A DNA stretch of 64,000 nucleotides from Holothuria scabra (GCA_037179385.1 CM074188.1:26739318-26803317), one strand, 5' to 3'. Positions 35,271 to 47,557 are shown, counted from the first letter of the stretch. A program made the numbers and translations. The notes: generated from the letters alone by a model not told the origin.

Positions 35271-35633
35271 TCATGATGGCGTGCATGTGTGTATGTGTAC
35301 AACTACAAACAGTGCCTTAACAGGTACAGACCGCTCACGAGAGCTCAAGCCTGGTTTGTCTTTCCGCGCTCACGCAGGGCTTTTCATAACTGGCATAGCT
35401 ACCTGAAAATTCGGACACTGCAGTGAGCTTCGTCACATGATTTCCAAGAGCCTGCTTTTCGCTCAAGGCATTCATGCTGCCTGAGATAATCGGCTTAAAG
35501 GGGAATTCCAATGACTTCCTTACCGGGAGCTGTATTCTGTACCCCGTAGGGCTTTGAGTACGGGTATGTGATGTTTATGTGTGGTGTGTGTGTGTGTGTT
35601 TGTGACACTTTGCTTGTTAACGTGATACCTTAT
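35270..35633 (+). repeat. Array-element head module (copy 8, intron 10)
   Basis: Segments CAGTGCCTTAACAGGTACAG, CCGCTCACGAGAGCTC, CCTGAAAATTCGGACACTGC and CCCCGTAGGGCTTTGAGTAC match the module at 13250-13515 in order. A GT tract and TGTGACACTTTGCTTGTTAA follow. The AGGTCA array itself is absent, and a different element begins at once (35634). Confidence 0.75.
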
Positions 35634-38110
35634 AGCTTATACCAGCATGCTGGTGTAAGCTATTGTGATCATGCAGCGTCACTCTGTCTATTCCTCAATT
35701 TATCTGTCTGTCCACAATTTGTTCCGAATGCTTTTACTCCCGCATGCTTTCATGGATTTGTTTCAAACAAGGAGGTAATGTTTTTTGGGTAGTGGGCTAT
35801 CTGGGGTGTTCAGGAATTTTGGTCCCAAGGACCCATGTGGGCCCTACAGCCCATTTTATGAAATTGTACAAAAATGCCTCAGAGTCATCTCCTACAGATA
35901 ATCTTTTAGACTGTTGATGGTTTGCATAATGGTACTCTGGTAGTGGTCATTTTGGGGTGTACATGAGTTTTGTATCTAAGGCCCAGGAGAGCTTCTAGGG
36001 TTAATTTTGTGAAATATTATAAAATGCATAAACCTGCCTTTGAATTATTGTAAAAAGTGTTGACAGTCTGTAATAAGGATGCTTGGTTAGTGATCTGTGA
36101 ATTGTATGCTGGAATTTTAGGTCCAATGCCCCATTTGGGCCCTTTGGTCCTTTTTATGAAATTCTGCAAAATGCTCCACCTCATACAAATTGTCTTGTAC
36201 AACTTTGGTGCTTGTCATTATTGATACAAAGTTGTTGGTACCTTCTTTGTGTACAGAAAGTTTGGATCCAAGGCCCAAAATGTGGCCCTGAAGTCCATTT
36301 TGTTAAATAAAAGAGATATATTACACAATGTTTAAGCCAACTACCTTTGAATTATTGTTTAAAGAGCCCATGAAATGACTTAGTAACAACGATTTTGGGT
36401 CATCTCTGACATTATCTATCAACAAAAATAGCATTTATTTTAAAAAATCCCAGCCCACAAAAGAGAAATGCTCAAGTGAAATGGTATCCCTCCCAGCACA
36501 ACAGCTGAAAAATGTAAAAGTGCATTGAACCAAGAATGACATCATCACAGGAACCCATCTTCACAGTGTGTGTACTATAGTGCACTTGCAGTATACCCTG
36601 CTCTGTTGGTGTTACACAATCTTGCATGTATAGATGGCCTAAAATGATTGATGTAATCAACAAATTATCATTACTAAGCCTAAACAAATGTTTGCTTCTC
36701 AAAACCAGTGAAAAAGGGGGTTTAACACCTAGGGATACCCTTGTTCAACAGACTGAGTTTTGTGACTTGTCAATATTCCTTGAGCCAACCAGCAGGGAAA
36801 ATTGTTTGGTATATAATACATGTTTGGAAGTTCCGTGGTAATAGGTTATACACACAGAAAAATACCTCAGGCTCCTGGGGGATGTAACTGCATCCATTTG
36901 TCTTCCAGTGTTATGTAACTATTATTTTTATTGGGGAGGAAGCAGTGATTCTCTCATTACACAGGCCCATATGCAATACTTTATACCATTCTGCACAGTG
37001 GCTTAAATACTACCAACAGGTCCTGTGTTGTTTTGGATGCATGTGCTAATGCTGTAATTTGACTTGGTTCAAAGAAAAGGAACAGTAAATATAGTGGAAA
37101 AGGAGACTTGCTGATATTTTGGTTATTTAAGGAAGTATTCCATATTTTTATCAAAAGTTGGCCGGAAGTTACTATTTCAACTTCATGCATTTTGAAGTCT
37201 TTGCTAGTACAAGATCCATTGGTTGATTCTACATTAATGGTTGTGACAAATTTTACTTGGAAGGTATGTCTTTCAAAGGAATCCAGGTGAGATATCAGTC
37301 TTCTTATTCAACAATCTGAATGAATGTGAGTTGAAATATTTTCTTTTTCTGGTTGGCTGTCTAGTAATAGATCAACTAGATTGCTGGAACCAAAAATTCA
37401 AACTGATATAGGCCTAACATGATGAATGGGACAGCTTTAGTGAATAATGATAAAATTCCTCTTTTGAGGAATTGGGAGTGAAAATTTCAAATTTTGATTG
37501 ATATATATCTTTGGCTTTATGCTGGGACATTCTTCAGATATATAATTCAGAAATTATTTGACCAGTACCGGTCTCATGCTACGCAATGTGTGAGCAAAAT
37601 GTATAGCATTATAATACACACACTGTGAAGTTGGGTTCCTGTGATGATGTCATTTTTGGTTCAATGCACTTTTACATCTTTTACATTTTCAGCTGGTGTG
37701 CTGAAAGGGGTACCATTTCACTTGAGCATTTCTCTTTTGTGGGGCAGAATTTTTTAAAATAAATGTTTTTTTGGTGATAGATAGTGTCAGAGAATGACTC
37801 CAAATCGTTGTCATTGAGTCATTTCATGGGCTCTTTAAGGAATTGACAGTGTGTAATAAGGACGCTTGGTTACTGATCTCTGGATAGTATGCTGAAATTT
37901 TAGGTCCAAGGCCCTATTTGGGCCCTTTGGCCCTTTTTACGAAATTCTGCAAAATACCGCACCTCCTACAAATTGCCTTGTACAACTTTGATACTTGTTT
38001 ATAATGACACTCAGTTGTTGGTACCTTCATTGTAAACAGGAAGTTTGGGTCCAAGGCCCAAGATGTGGCCCAAGGGTCCATTTTGTTTAACAAAAAGTCA
38101 ATAGCTAAAA
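35634..38110 (+). repeat. Second array-type element: head hairpin plus about 148-150 bp satellite, split by a foldback insertion
   Basis: The head AGCTTATACCAGCATGCTGG (continuing TGTAAGCT, 35634-35661) is a near-perfect palindrome. Monomers follow with GTCCAAGGCCC or similar at about 35823, 35979, 36120, 36269, 37902 and 38050. Each carries TGGGCCCTxxxxxCCxTTTTxTGAAAT. The array is interrupted between 36362 and 37835. Confidence 0.85.
36363..37834. mobile_element. TTAA-flanked element of 1472 bp with long inverted arms
   Basis: TTAA at 36359-36362 and 37835-37838 flank it. The left end AGAGCCCATGAAATGACT is answered by the right end GAGTCATTTCATGGGCTCT. The arms extend about 220 bp, for example AATGACATCATCACAGGAAC on the left against GTTCCTGTGATGATGTCATT on the right. 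Joining the outer sequences at one TTAA restores the satellite monomer. No transposase frame was recognised, so it appears non-autonomous. Confidence 0.9.
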
Positions 38111-38930
38111 ATTCTAGATCTTTCTTCATAAGTATCTGCTACACTGCTTCAAAAGTGAAAGTAATGTGTGGATCATATGTCTCTGACTGTGTTCAGGGAG
38201 GCAGGTTCTAGTTTTTATCCTGTTGTCACAGCCCAATTATTTTCTGTTTGGTTAATTGCTGGCCAAACTTTATCTTTTGTAGAAACAGTAAACAGGGCAA
38301 GTGTTGGATTGATTTGAAGTTATAACAAGTCTTCCTTGAGAACCACCTTTAAGCTGTTATTGTTGGCTTTGTCATTTGTCTTCTGGTCAGTTACAAAAAT
38401 TTATTGAAGAAGGGCAAAGGATCTCTTTGAGCACATTGTGTATCAAGTTAATGTTATGCATAGCTTGGTTATAAGTTCATTTAGTTGGTTATTTCATATG
38501 AAAATACTGAAATGATTTCACCAAAGTATTAGGCAAGTTGAATGTAACAAAGGTTGCAAATTAAGTTGAACCCCTATTTCACTGGATTCCACATTTAATC
38601 GATTTAATGGAATAAAGTGTAGATGCATAATATATCAAAATATTACCTAGCATAAATAAGGTAGTACCCTCCTTGAGCCTACATTTGGTTTGGACTAACT
38701 GTGCATATGGTGACCACTGATCAGTATGAAACACAGTAAAATAAATTAAATCACTGATTCTCTTACTGTATGTTTGCTATAATGAAGCCTGTCAGCTTAG
38801 AGAAACAAAAAAAAAAAAAAAAGAAAAAAAGAATCAATTAAAAAAATACTTGTACACCCACAGAAATTTATTTTGTTCATATCACATACAAACAGCTGTT
38901 ACGAAAACTAAACAGAAGAAAGCCAATCTT
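38111..38930. other. Intron 10 segment with A-rich tract, no gene seen
   Basis: Non-coding AT-rich DNA. It contains an A-run of about 35 bases (38808-38844), which could be a retroelement tail, but I see no element attached to it. Confidence 0.6.
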
Positions 38931-38978
38931 CTCCCTTGACCGCTCACTCAGTTACTGTGGTCTCGCATACCCTGCGCT

Positions 38979-39001
38979 CGAGGTAACACTGTGTTACCTC
39001 G
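38979..39001. repeat. Short palindrome CGAGGTAACAC/GTGTTACCTCG
   Basis: Two 11-bp arms flank a single central base. Nearby GGTCTCGCATACCC (38960) and, inverted, GGGGTATGTGAGACC (39279) suggest a larger eroded foldback element of about 350 bp. Confidence 0.6.
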
Positions 39002-39329
39002 CGCTCAAGTAACGTGGGAAGACGAATTAATGCGGGGTCAGTGTTTAACTTAATTTTGATCCACCTCAAATCGCAAGGTCACAGGTGTTTATGGTGCTGA
39101 TGACAAGTATTTCCTTACATTTTACAGTAATTGGTATGTGAAATATTTAACCTCCTTACTATATGGCAGCACTACCCAATCAGTGAAGCACGGGGTACGT
39201 GAGAACATGGACTGGAAAATACGGGGTTAGCCTGGGGTTTTGCCTTCTTGTAAACAGGAGGTAACATAGAGTGTCTCGGGGTATGTGAGACCAAGCCTTA
39301 TGTAGTTTTGTGCAAACTATCGTTGAAAG

Positions 39330-40480
39330 GTTTCTGTCATGGCTGAAATTGGGAAGCAGCTGCACAATAGGTCATTTTGTTCACTGCTATGTAATCAGAT
39401 TACTACAAGTTTGAAGTGAAGTCGTTCATAATTTGGAAAATGCTGGTCAATGCCGTGGAGGTTAGAGAGATAATGAGTTAAATCTCCAGTGCAAAGCTCC
39501 AGTAAGAAGTAAGAAGCTTAATTGTACCAAGTGCTGTGCAAAAAAGACCCTAGTCATGAAGTAGTACTGGTTATTTATTAGCCAGGTGGCATAAGGTGTG
39601 AAACAGTGTTTACACTCTCCATTGTACACTGATTATAAAATGGAAGTTGAGATTACAGGCTGTTCATAGGGGACCCAGTTACTTTAATGTGGCCTTGGAA
39701 ATGCTTGTACGTGTAGTGTTTTAGAACCAGAGTGATATTGTGATGGTTAATTAAATGTCAAACAGTAGGCTACAATCCTGGACAAAAATGATGGGACAAA
39801 ACAAGCAGACCAAGCAATGAATGGATCACCATTCCCCCACTCCCCCATTCAGTGTTGTGGCAGCCCAAGGCGTCCTGAAACTTCAACATTGATACGGGGA
39901 GCAGGGTTTGTCCCATATAGTTTTGTCAAAGATTGTAGAAGCCTGCCTATACTAATTGAACCTCCCTCCTGTATTTTGTTGCTGGATTATTCATTTGTTT
40001 TCTAGCTGTTTCATTGTTCACAACTCAACAGGGTACTTGAAACATGTACACTGGTTCTGCAGACTGTGTCATGTTCTCCACTAAAAACTGGGCGTCAGCT
40101 GTAACGTTTAGCATGTAATGCACGATCTGGGTCAATGCAAGTGGTGTCCCCAAGGGAGCAGCCTGAACTTATCCATCAAAACATCATGATCCTTGTCCTA
40201 GTGCACAGGTCTGGAGTTACTAAACCTTGTTCACTCATAAAAAAAAATGCTTAAAATACCCCCAAAATTAAGTTTCATGTGAAAGAACAAAACCATGTTA
40301 AAACAGCACGAGTTGACAATGGAGTAAGCCTAAGATGAGTGCATTTATCCAATAACCTCGAGTTCATGTTTGGAAAATGCATGGTCACTCAATTGCAATG
40401 GACCAATTAAAGTTAAGAAGTGTTATTACATACTTAGTGAATGAATATTGAACCAATGGTTGTCTTTTGTTATTCTGAAG
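39330..40480. other. Intron 10 segment, nothing recognised
   Basis: About 1.15 kb of non-coding DNA. Short frames only (62 codons at most), without motifs. Confidence 0.6.
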
Positions 40481-40915
40481 GGGTATTTCCTTGAAGGGTT
40501 TGTTTATCAAGAAGAATGGTCTTTATTTTGAACAGAGAATAAGGGCCATTATGCCAAATTGAGATTCAAATTAAGATTCACAATTCAGAAGATTCTTTAC
40601 CTCAAACTGAAAGCAAGGGTCATTATTCCAAATAGAAAATTGGATTAGTTACTCCAAATAAAAAAGTAAAAAATGTCATTCCCCCCCCAAAAATGTGCAG
40701 GTGATATGCCAACTGGGGCTTCTAAATTTAAAATAAAGACCCTTGTACTTAATTCGGAATAACACTGAACCCCTCAGAATAATGGTCAAAAGCTTTTCTT
40801 GGAGTAATGACCCTCAGAATAATGAACTTTAGGAACAGCAATATAATATCCAATAATATTATATTCAGAATATTTTCGCTTCGGAGTTAATGATCCTTGC
40901 ATATAAAATAATGAT
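40480..40915 (+). repeat. Degenerate AT-rich minisatellite just upstream of exon 11
   Basis: Units with GGGTCATTATTCCAAAT, GGGCCATTATGCCAAAT, GACCCTCAGAATAATGA and related forms recur in loose tandem. The array stops about 60 bp before exon 11. Its position parallels the 29078-29360 minisatellite before exon 8. Confidence 0.65.
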
Positions 40916-40974
40916 CAGACCCCCAAGCCAGCAAAGTTTGGATTTCAAAAACAAAACATTTTGTCTCACTGCAG

Positions 40975-41148
40975 GTTCTTGTTCCAGTATGGATGTAGAC
41001 AATGGTATGCCCAGTAAGAACAGCACTCTACATGTACATGGTACCATGCTTAATACTGTCTGCAATAGTGGCTATGAGCGTGAAAGCAGTGATAGAATTT
41101 TATGTGATGATGGTGTCTGGAAGCCATCAAAATTACCTGCTTGCATAG
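40975..41148 (+). CDS. Exon 11: sushi/CCP domain
   Basis: A 174-bp symmetric exon (phase 1 to 1) has acceptor TTTTGTCTCACTGCAG and donor GTGAGT. It encodes SCSSMDVDNGMPSKNSTLHV, then NTVCNSGYERESSDRILC and DGVWKPSKLPACI. The four-cysteine pattern, the CNSGYE stretch and the W..S.LPAC ending are classic CCP features. A 9.1 kb intron separates it from the first sushi exon. Confidence 0.94.
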
Positions 41149-41334
41149 GTGAGTCATTGCTGATCTCCTCATTTTAGAAAAATAGGAATATTTATGTAAT
41201 TCCATGGGTAATTCCTTGTCAAGCTGTGCCACTTAGTATGAACAAAAACTAACATACTAGGTATGTCATGTTCGGTACATGAAATGGGATTACTGTGTCT
41301 GATTCAATAATATTGCCAACTTCTGTTTTTGATT

Positions 41335-42285
41335 CCTTTTGGAAGGTAGGCAAGGAATCTATGCGATGGTGTCTCATGCGTGTGTGTGTGCGTGTGGATG
41401 TGACACTTTCGCTCGTAAACATGAGATCTCAAGAAGGGTAGGTGTTACTAATCTCATATTTGGTGTGTGGATTGGCCATATTGAGTAGATGATTCGTATT
41501 GTTTTTGGTGGAGGTCAAAGGTCATTTGGGGTCATGAGAGGTCAATATGTCATAACCTTTTAAACACATCCCAAGGAAGATAGATGTCACCATGCTCATA
41601 TTTAGTGTGTGGGTTGGCCATATTGAGGAGGTAATCCCTATTGTTTTTGGTGGAGGTCAAAAGTCATTTAGGGTTACAAGAGGTCAAAATGTCAAAACCT
41701 TGTAAACATATGATATCTCAAGATAGGTAATGCCACTCACCTTATATTTAATGTGTGGGTTAGCTGTAAGGAGAAGATGATCCCTAAAGATTTTGGTGGG
41801 GCTAGGTCAAAGGCAATTTGGTGTCATGAAAGGTCAAAATTTAAAATTCTTGTTAGCATGGTATCTGATTGTGGGAAGCTTGGATAGATTTCATACTTGA
41901 TATATGGATGCATTATACTAAGGGAGAGAAGCCTATTGTTTTTGGTGGAGTTCAACGATCATTTGCGGTTACCAGCAGTCAAAGTCTTCAAATTCTTGTT
42001 CACACAATATCTGATGTTGGGAAGCTTAGATAGATTTCATGTTATGTTATGTGAATGCATTTTGGTGAGATCAGAGTTTTGTGATTTTTGGCTGAGGTCA
42101 AATGTCATTTGGGGTCACAAGGGGTCAAAGTCTCAATACCATATTTTCACAATTTCTAATGGTTGAAGTGTGGGTACTGCAAAATTTCACACATACAGTA
42201 TTATGTGGACATGATATAATAAGCAGAACCCTCATGATAGGTGGTGAAAGGTCATCTTGGATGTCACCGAAATTATTATACCTAT
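41335..42285 (+). repeat. AGGTCA tandem-array element (copy 9, intron 11)
   Basis: The head GATTCCTTTTGGAAGG...GGCAAGGAATC keeps a partial hairpin, followed by a GT tract and monomers. AGGTCAAAGGTCA is exact near 41512. Later monomers (CTAGGTCAAAGGCAATTTGG, AGGTCAAATGTCATTTGG) are diverged. The tail is missing. Confidence 0.82.
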
Positions 42286-42289
42286 TGTA

Positions 42290-43435
42290 AACTGACTGCT
42301 TATGTTGAGATTCCGGTTTTCGTCAGTCATGTGCACGAGAGCCTTGTTGTTGGACGCTCCGTACGTACTGTATATATGCAGACAAGGTAAACTGATTTCT
42401 TAGAGAGTCTCTTGCGAACAATTGTCAAACTGCAATGGCTTCAATTATGGCGTATATTATTGCGAAAGGTTTGATTAAGATTTCTGAAATTTAGAATGGC
42501 CGTAAAGAGAGAGTAACTGTACCCAAACTAGATAGCTGGACTAGCATCAGTAACTTGGTAAGCACACTCAACAATTCCGCGAATTTGCGAAGCATAGTAG
42601 CAGTCGCATGTTAGACTAGTTAAACCATTTTAACAAAGGAGTGTAACGCTTAATCAGACAAGTGTATTATACAATATTTATCAGTTACTATGGTCGTACA
42701 AAATTTTAGGAAGCCCACCTAGTGTAATATAGTAGGTCGATCTACACACTGACTGCGGTATGATAAAGCCTGTAAGTTGTAATGTTAGGGCCTACTAGCG
42801 AAGGTCTCCAAATGTCAGGCCTTGGAACCAGTAGCCTATTTTACGCTTAAAAAGAGAAAGAGAAACCCGAGAATATAGGATTTCTTCATTTATTCAAAAA
42901 TCTTAAAAACTCACTGATTAGGAGGCCTCTTGCAGTTCCCTTTTAGCCCTTTGGTCAACTTTAATTTCACTTCCCAGCAGAAACAGAACATCACTCAGTG
43001 GAGCCATATCACTACCGATTGATCGTGTGCATCTTCAAAGTCACAAGATGAACTTTTTGAAGAGCTCAACATGCTTTTATGGACAGTTATGGACACACCT
43101 TACAAAAACTATGAACATACATAGAGCTTTTACGTCTGTGCATACACAGTGTACGTAAGGAGTGTCCCAACCAGGGAAAGGTATAATAACTATGGTGTCA
43201 CAAAGTCTGCATCTCTAAACCCAGTTGCTACCAAATGTCAACCGTAAATCAAGGTTTTTTTTCAAATGCTTGAATTGGCATATAATTGGTACTGAAGGTA
43301 ACAGTGACCCTTAGGTTGGGCATGGGATGATTTTTCCCTAAATGGGCCTACAGCAGGCTGACTTCTAACAATATTTTACATGCATCACAGTGTCAAAACT
43401 GCCTGACATTCACTATAAGATCAGCGTGTGTGTTG
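42290..43435. other. Intron 11 segment, nothing recognised
   Basis: About 1.1 kb of non-coding DNA. A piece at 43245-43300 (CAAATGCTTGAATTGGCATA) has a diverged partner near 59768, so it is probably an old repeat. Confidence 0.6.
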
Positions 43436-43438
43436 AGT

Positions 43439-43645
43439 GACTGTAGGCAGCCATTAGTGGGGTCCATCAGCCTTAGATTGCCTTCATTTATTATCTACAT
43501 GAATTTTAAACCCGCATATTCAGTGAAATTAAGAGGATCAAGATAAAATTCAGTGTACAACCATCCATGATACAGGTAAGCAAGGAAGTTGAAAGACTAA
43601 AGGTATGTCGGATTAAAATCAGATGATCACTTGACTGGACAGATT
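43439..43645 (+). repeat. Dispersed repeat, direct copy of 32445-32660
   Basis: It shares GACTGTAGGCAGCCATTAGT and the following phrases with the copy at 32445-32660, in the same orientation, with scattered substitutions. Confidence 0.8.
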
Positions 43646-43649
43646 CGAC

Positions 43650-45890
43650 TTTAGTTTGAACAAGGGTGCATTTGATTAATATCATAATTTTTGGTTCTTA
43701 TGTTATTTTAGTTTTGCCATCTTGCTAACACATGCCCAGCTGATTTTGGAGTCCACATCTACGATGCACTTCCTATACAATGATCATTTCTTTCATGGAG
43801 AGGATCCACTCTATAGCCTCATTTCATTGCTCACCCATCTTGCAGCCCCCTTCCCCCATTAAGCTTCATTTGTCTCATTAGCCCTCAGAGGTATTAGTGC
43901 CCCCTTATTCCATGATTAGTCCCCCCTTTCATTAGACCTCAGTCTCATTTTTCCAACATCTTATGGGGATTGGGGTTAGGGGTTTAGGGTTTATATGGGT
44001 TATGAAAAACCAGTGGGGCCCAGGGGGATGTGTAAATCCATTAGATACACATCCCTTTAAAAGATTCCTATACAGTGTTCTCATAAATCCTTTCTAACTC
44101 CAACCTTGGCAGATCCTAACTCCATTGAAACTCAGACATAGCCCCACTCAATATAAATCCTGTTCAGGTGAACTGCAACTAACTCCAGCTCAGCCAGGCC
44201 ATACCTATTGTGAATGGAATTCAAATTTGGGGTAACATGGAAGCTCCACGAGCCCAGTGTCCATGAATTCCATGACTTCATTGCTACCTAGGGATTGACA
44301 TTTGGGCCATCCCCCAACTTGCGAGAGTGTTCCATCCAGTTTTGATATAATTTCTTGATCCCCCAAATTTCAGTCTTTGACCAAACAAACCTTTCTATTT
44401 TCTACTTTTTTTGGTTGGCGGACACCATCATAGAAAGAACAGTTCACATTACTTGAGTGATTTGATCTGAGGTTTCTGATTTTTTAAAGAGTGCTTTTTG
44501 ATTCCTTGCAATATTAGCACCATGCCAAAACTTTCACAGCTCTACAATGACACAAGTCTACTTCTATCTATTGCGAGCAGAAAACTGGTTAAGAGCATAT
44601 CTTTTGCTGATAATCTTATATCAGGGAGCTGTTATTTAATGGCTCCCTGCTTATACTCATAGTAATAAAGTTCCATAGTTAAACTCAGTCTGACAAAACA
44701 AAATACCAAAATATGATTACAAACTAAGTAAAAAACAAGTTTTTAATCCTACTGTATCGTTGTAAACAATCCTTACATACAAGTTGTGAAGAGTCAACAC
44801 GGGGTAAAAACACATGAAATAGCATGTTACACATGCTGCTATAATGAATGGGACGTTTTAGCCAATGTTACTCCAGAAAAAGGCGTTTTCTCGGGTGAAT
44901 CTTGTCTCTATAATTGGGGCAGAAAACCACGTTTAAACCATCCTTGTTGCTCTATTGAGCAAAAAATTGTCTTTAAAGGGGGCAAATGCCTTTAACTTTA
45001 TTGATCTCAAGATACCTGAACAGGAAGTTCTCCGATAGATTCTGGATTATTAGTTGCCAGCTTGAGATGGCTTAAACTTGCTATTCGCTTCTAGTGTCAT
45101 GAGTATTAGCTACACTATAATTCAAATTTCATCTCATGTACTTATATGCGGAAGCCTGCTTGTCTTCAGAATGTCAGCTCTTTAGATGCATGTTGCTGCA
45201 TCAGGTGAGTCGCATCACCTCAAGAGGGGAGGGCCCGGGCTCCTTCATGTGTGAAAATAGTGAATACAGGCACATTATGAACTCATCTCCTTAGAAATCC
45301 AAACTCTGGTTTTGGAATGATATTCTGGGTATCTGTTACCAAATCCAATTAAATTTGGTTTCTGTAAACATGGCTGATTTATTCTCAGTGATACTGTTAG
45401 TCCCCCATGCAGCTTTTCATTTTCAGACTCTATTCAGATGCGCCCACTTCAACATTATAGCCTAAAACTGCTGTCTTAAGTTTTACCAAACTTTCAATAA
45501 CTCTCTTTTTGAAGAGATTGTCAGTACACCACCATTAAGCATATCTACACAATTGCACAACACTATAGCACTCACCTGCTCATGCTTATTAGCCTTAACA
45601 TGCATGACATGGCCGTGCGAACTTCCTTTCGTGTGCACTTCACACATGAGTTGGCTCTGTCTCGATCAGCTCATGGAAGAAAGGTTCATCACAACAACAG
45701 TTGCTTTAGGACTCTATTAACTGCATACCCTGTGAATCAGGCTTTTGGATGGGCCAGGACCCTGGATTGGTATTACTGTATTTATCAAATGCAGTTGGAA
45801 GGCATGGCCCCCAAGCAATAAGCAAAGATAAGGAAATAGTTGTTCTGCTTTGAAGCAAACAATCTTCCTGCTCGTTGGCAGGAGAAATCA
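43650..45890. other. Intron 11 segment, no gene seen
   Basis: About 2.2 kb of non-coding DNA. A cysteine-rich frame at 44786-44995 follows a possible acceptor but ends in a stop with no donor. It is not included as an exon. Confidence 0.55.
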
Positions 45891-45892
45891 CA

Positions 45893-47030
45893 GGATTACC
45901 ATACCTGCCAACCATTCCGATTTTGGCGGAATTTTTTCGATTTCTTCATCTTAATTCCGCTTACTGATTTTCATGCGCCAAATTCTGATTTTTCTTCAGT
46001 AAATGTATGATAATAAATCAGTAATAGCCTACATCATATACATGTTTCATGGAAGCAATGCATAAGTGCAAGATATATCATTGTGTTAGGCCCCGGTTAG
46101 GTGCTGAACAATTACATTAGTAGTCCAAACGCATACGTAGTTGGACTCGTAGATGACTGATTTGTTCAACTGATGATGCGACTAGACTCCACATACTGAT
46201 AGTGACGCAGTATATGATACGTCAATGAGTGTATAACGTTAGGCTACAAGTGAAAAATAAACTTTTGTGAAAAATGAGCAGCACCGGTTCAAAAAACACA
46301 CGTCCTCGCCAGAAATATCAGAGAGAATACTCAGAGGCATTTCCTGATGTGATTACACAGTCAAAGCCTGGAGATTGCATTGCTTTCTGCATACCTTGCA
46401 CTGTACAGACATAATGTCATAAACATCAGTCATGGAGGTATTGGTAGCATTCAGAACCATGTCCGAGGCCATTTGCGAAGCTAAGAAGGGAAAAGCTTTG
46501 ACCACCTTCTTCGCTCATGCAACTGACATATCTGTTATATTGGCTGAAGTTTTGTTTACAAAGTTTCTAGTTGAACATAGCTTACTACTGAGTGCTAGGC
46601 CTACTGATGATTGCAAAAAAGAAAAAAAGAAAAAATGGACTGACTAGAGCATGCATGTTTATCTTGTGGGAAGTATTCATGATACAAAAGGTACAGTAAG
46701 AAAATTCATCAAATTAACATTAATTTTATTCTTTTGTTTTGTTATTTCAAAAAATTTACAGAAGTTTAAGTAGCAAATCTGTACCGTGAAGAGGTATTTT
46801 TGTCCACTGAAGGATATAAAAAAGTATCACTCTAATAAACTTCCCACCAGAATTAACCTTCAAGACTAGGCCTAGTTCTGTCAAGAGTTGAAAATATTGC
46901 ACCATATTGCATCTAGGCCCCTTGAAAAAGGCACCCCCTCCCCTTAGACCCCTCCCCCAGGCCGGCATAACTCCTGCTGAATAGAAGATACTGAATTTTT
47001 TATATCTGAGGTTGGCAGGTATGGATTACA
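45893..47030 (+). mobile_element. hAT-type DNA transposon remnant with 8-bp target duplication
   Basis: Element 45901-47022 (1122 bp) has perfect 13-bp terminal inverted repeats: ATACCTGCCAACC on the left and GGTTGGCAGGTAT on the right. The flanks GGATTACC (45893-45900) and GGATTACA (47023-47030) match at seven of eight positions, the size expected for hAT. Inside is a broken zinc-finger BED-like reading frame. It inserted into intron 11 between exons 11 and 12. Confidence 0.88.
46274..46530 (+). pseudogene. Decayed BED-type zinc finger of a hAT-like transposase (broken)
   Basis: Starting at ATG 46274 the frame gives KYQREYSEAFPDVI and then GDCIAFCIPC. After frameshifts and a stop near 46410, a second frame gives ISHGGIGSIQNHVRGHL and a third gives KKGKALTTFFAH. 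The order C-x-x-C, then H, then H..H followed by a Phe-rich linker is that of N-terminal BED zinc fingers in hAT-related transposases. At least two frameshifts make it non-functional, and no catalytic domain remains. Confidence 0.7.
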
Positions 47031-47446
47031 TGGCACTATTTTAGATAAATCATGGTTTGTAAACTTTAAAGTGCTTGTCTTGCTTGTCCACCTCATTAGA
47101 GGTGACATCACTTGAGGTGCTGCTGATATCACTCCATGTGCTAGCAATATTCCCGAATGTAGGAGACCTGAGACCACGCTAAAGATAACATAGCTTGGGT
47201 GCTTTCGGTAGTGCTTCAGGCAGGATAGAAACTCACATCAAGTGAAGCTATCAGCTCATCTACTTAAGGCGCATGGATGACTCACATGAAGAAAAATCTT
47301 AGTTTTCAGTGTAGGCCCTGCCATAATTCCCATACTTCATTTTAGCAGCAGCAGCCATAATATCTAATTGGTGACCACTTGATACGATTTTAACTTGACA
47401 ACCACTCTTATAAAATGATTATCGGTAATAATATTCCTTCTTTCAG

Positions 47447-47557
47447 ACATCAACGATTGTGATCCTGATCCTTGTGTGAATGGAACTTGTTTAGATGGCA
47501 TAAACTCATATTCATGTGATTGCTCTAAAGGATGGACAGGGGTCAATTGTAGTAAAG
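47447..47557 (+). CDS. Exon 12: calcium-binding EGF-like domain
   Basis: A 111-bp symmetric exon (phase 1 to 1) has acceptor ATTCCTTCTTTCAG and donor GTAATT. It encodes DINDCDPDPCVNGTCLDG, then NSYSCDCSKGWTGVNC. It has six cysteines, an N-terminal DINDC calcium motif and the Y/F aromatic of cbEGF modules. NGT is a possible N-glycosylation site. Confidence 0.95.
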
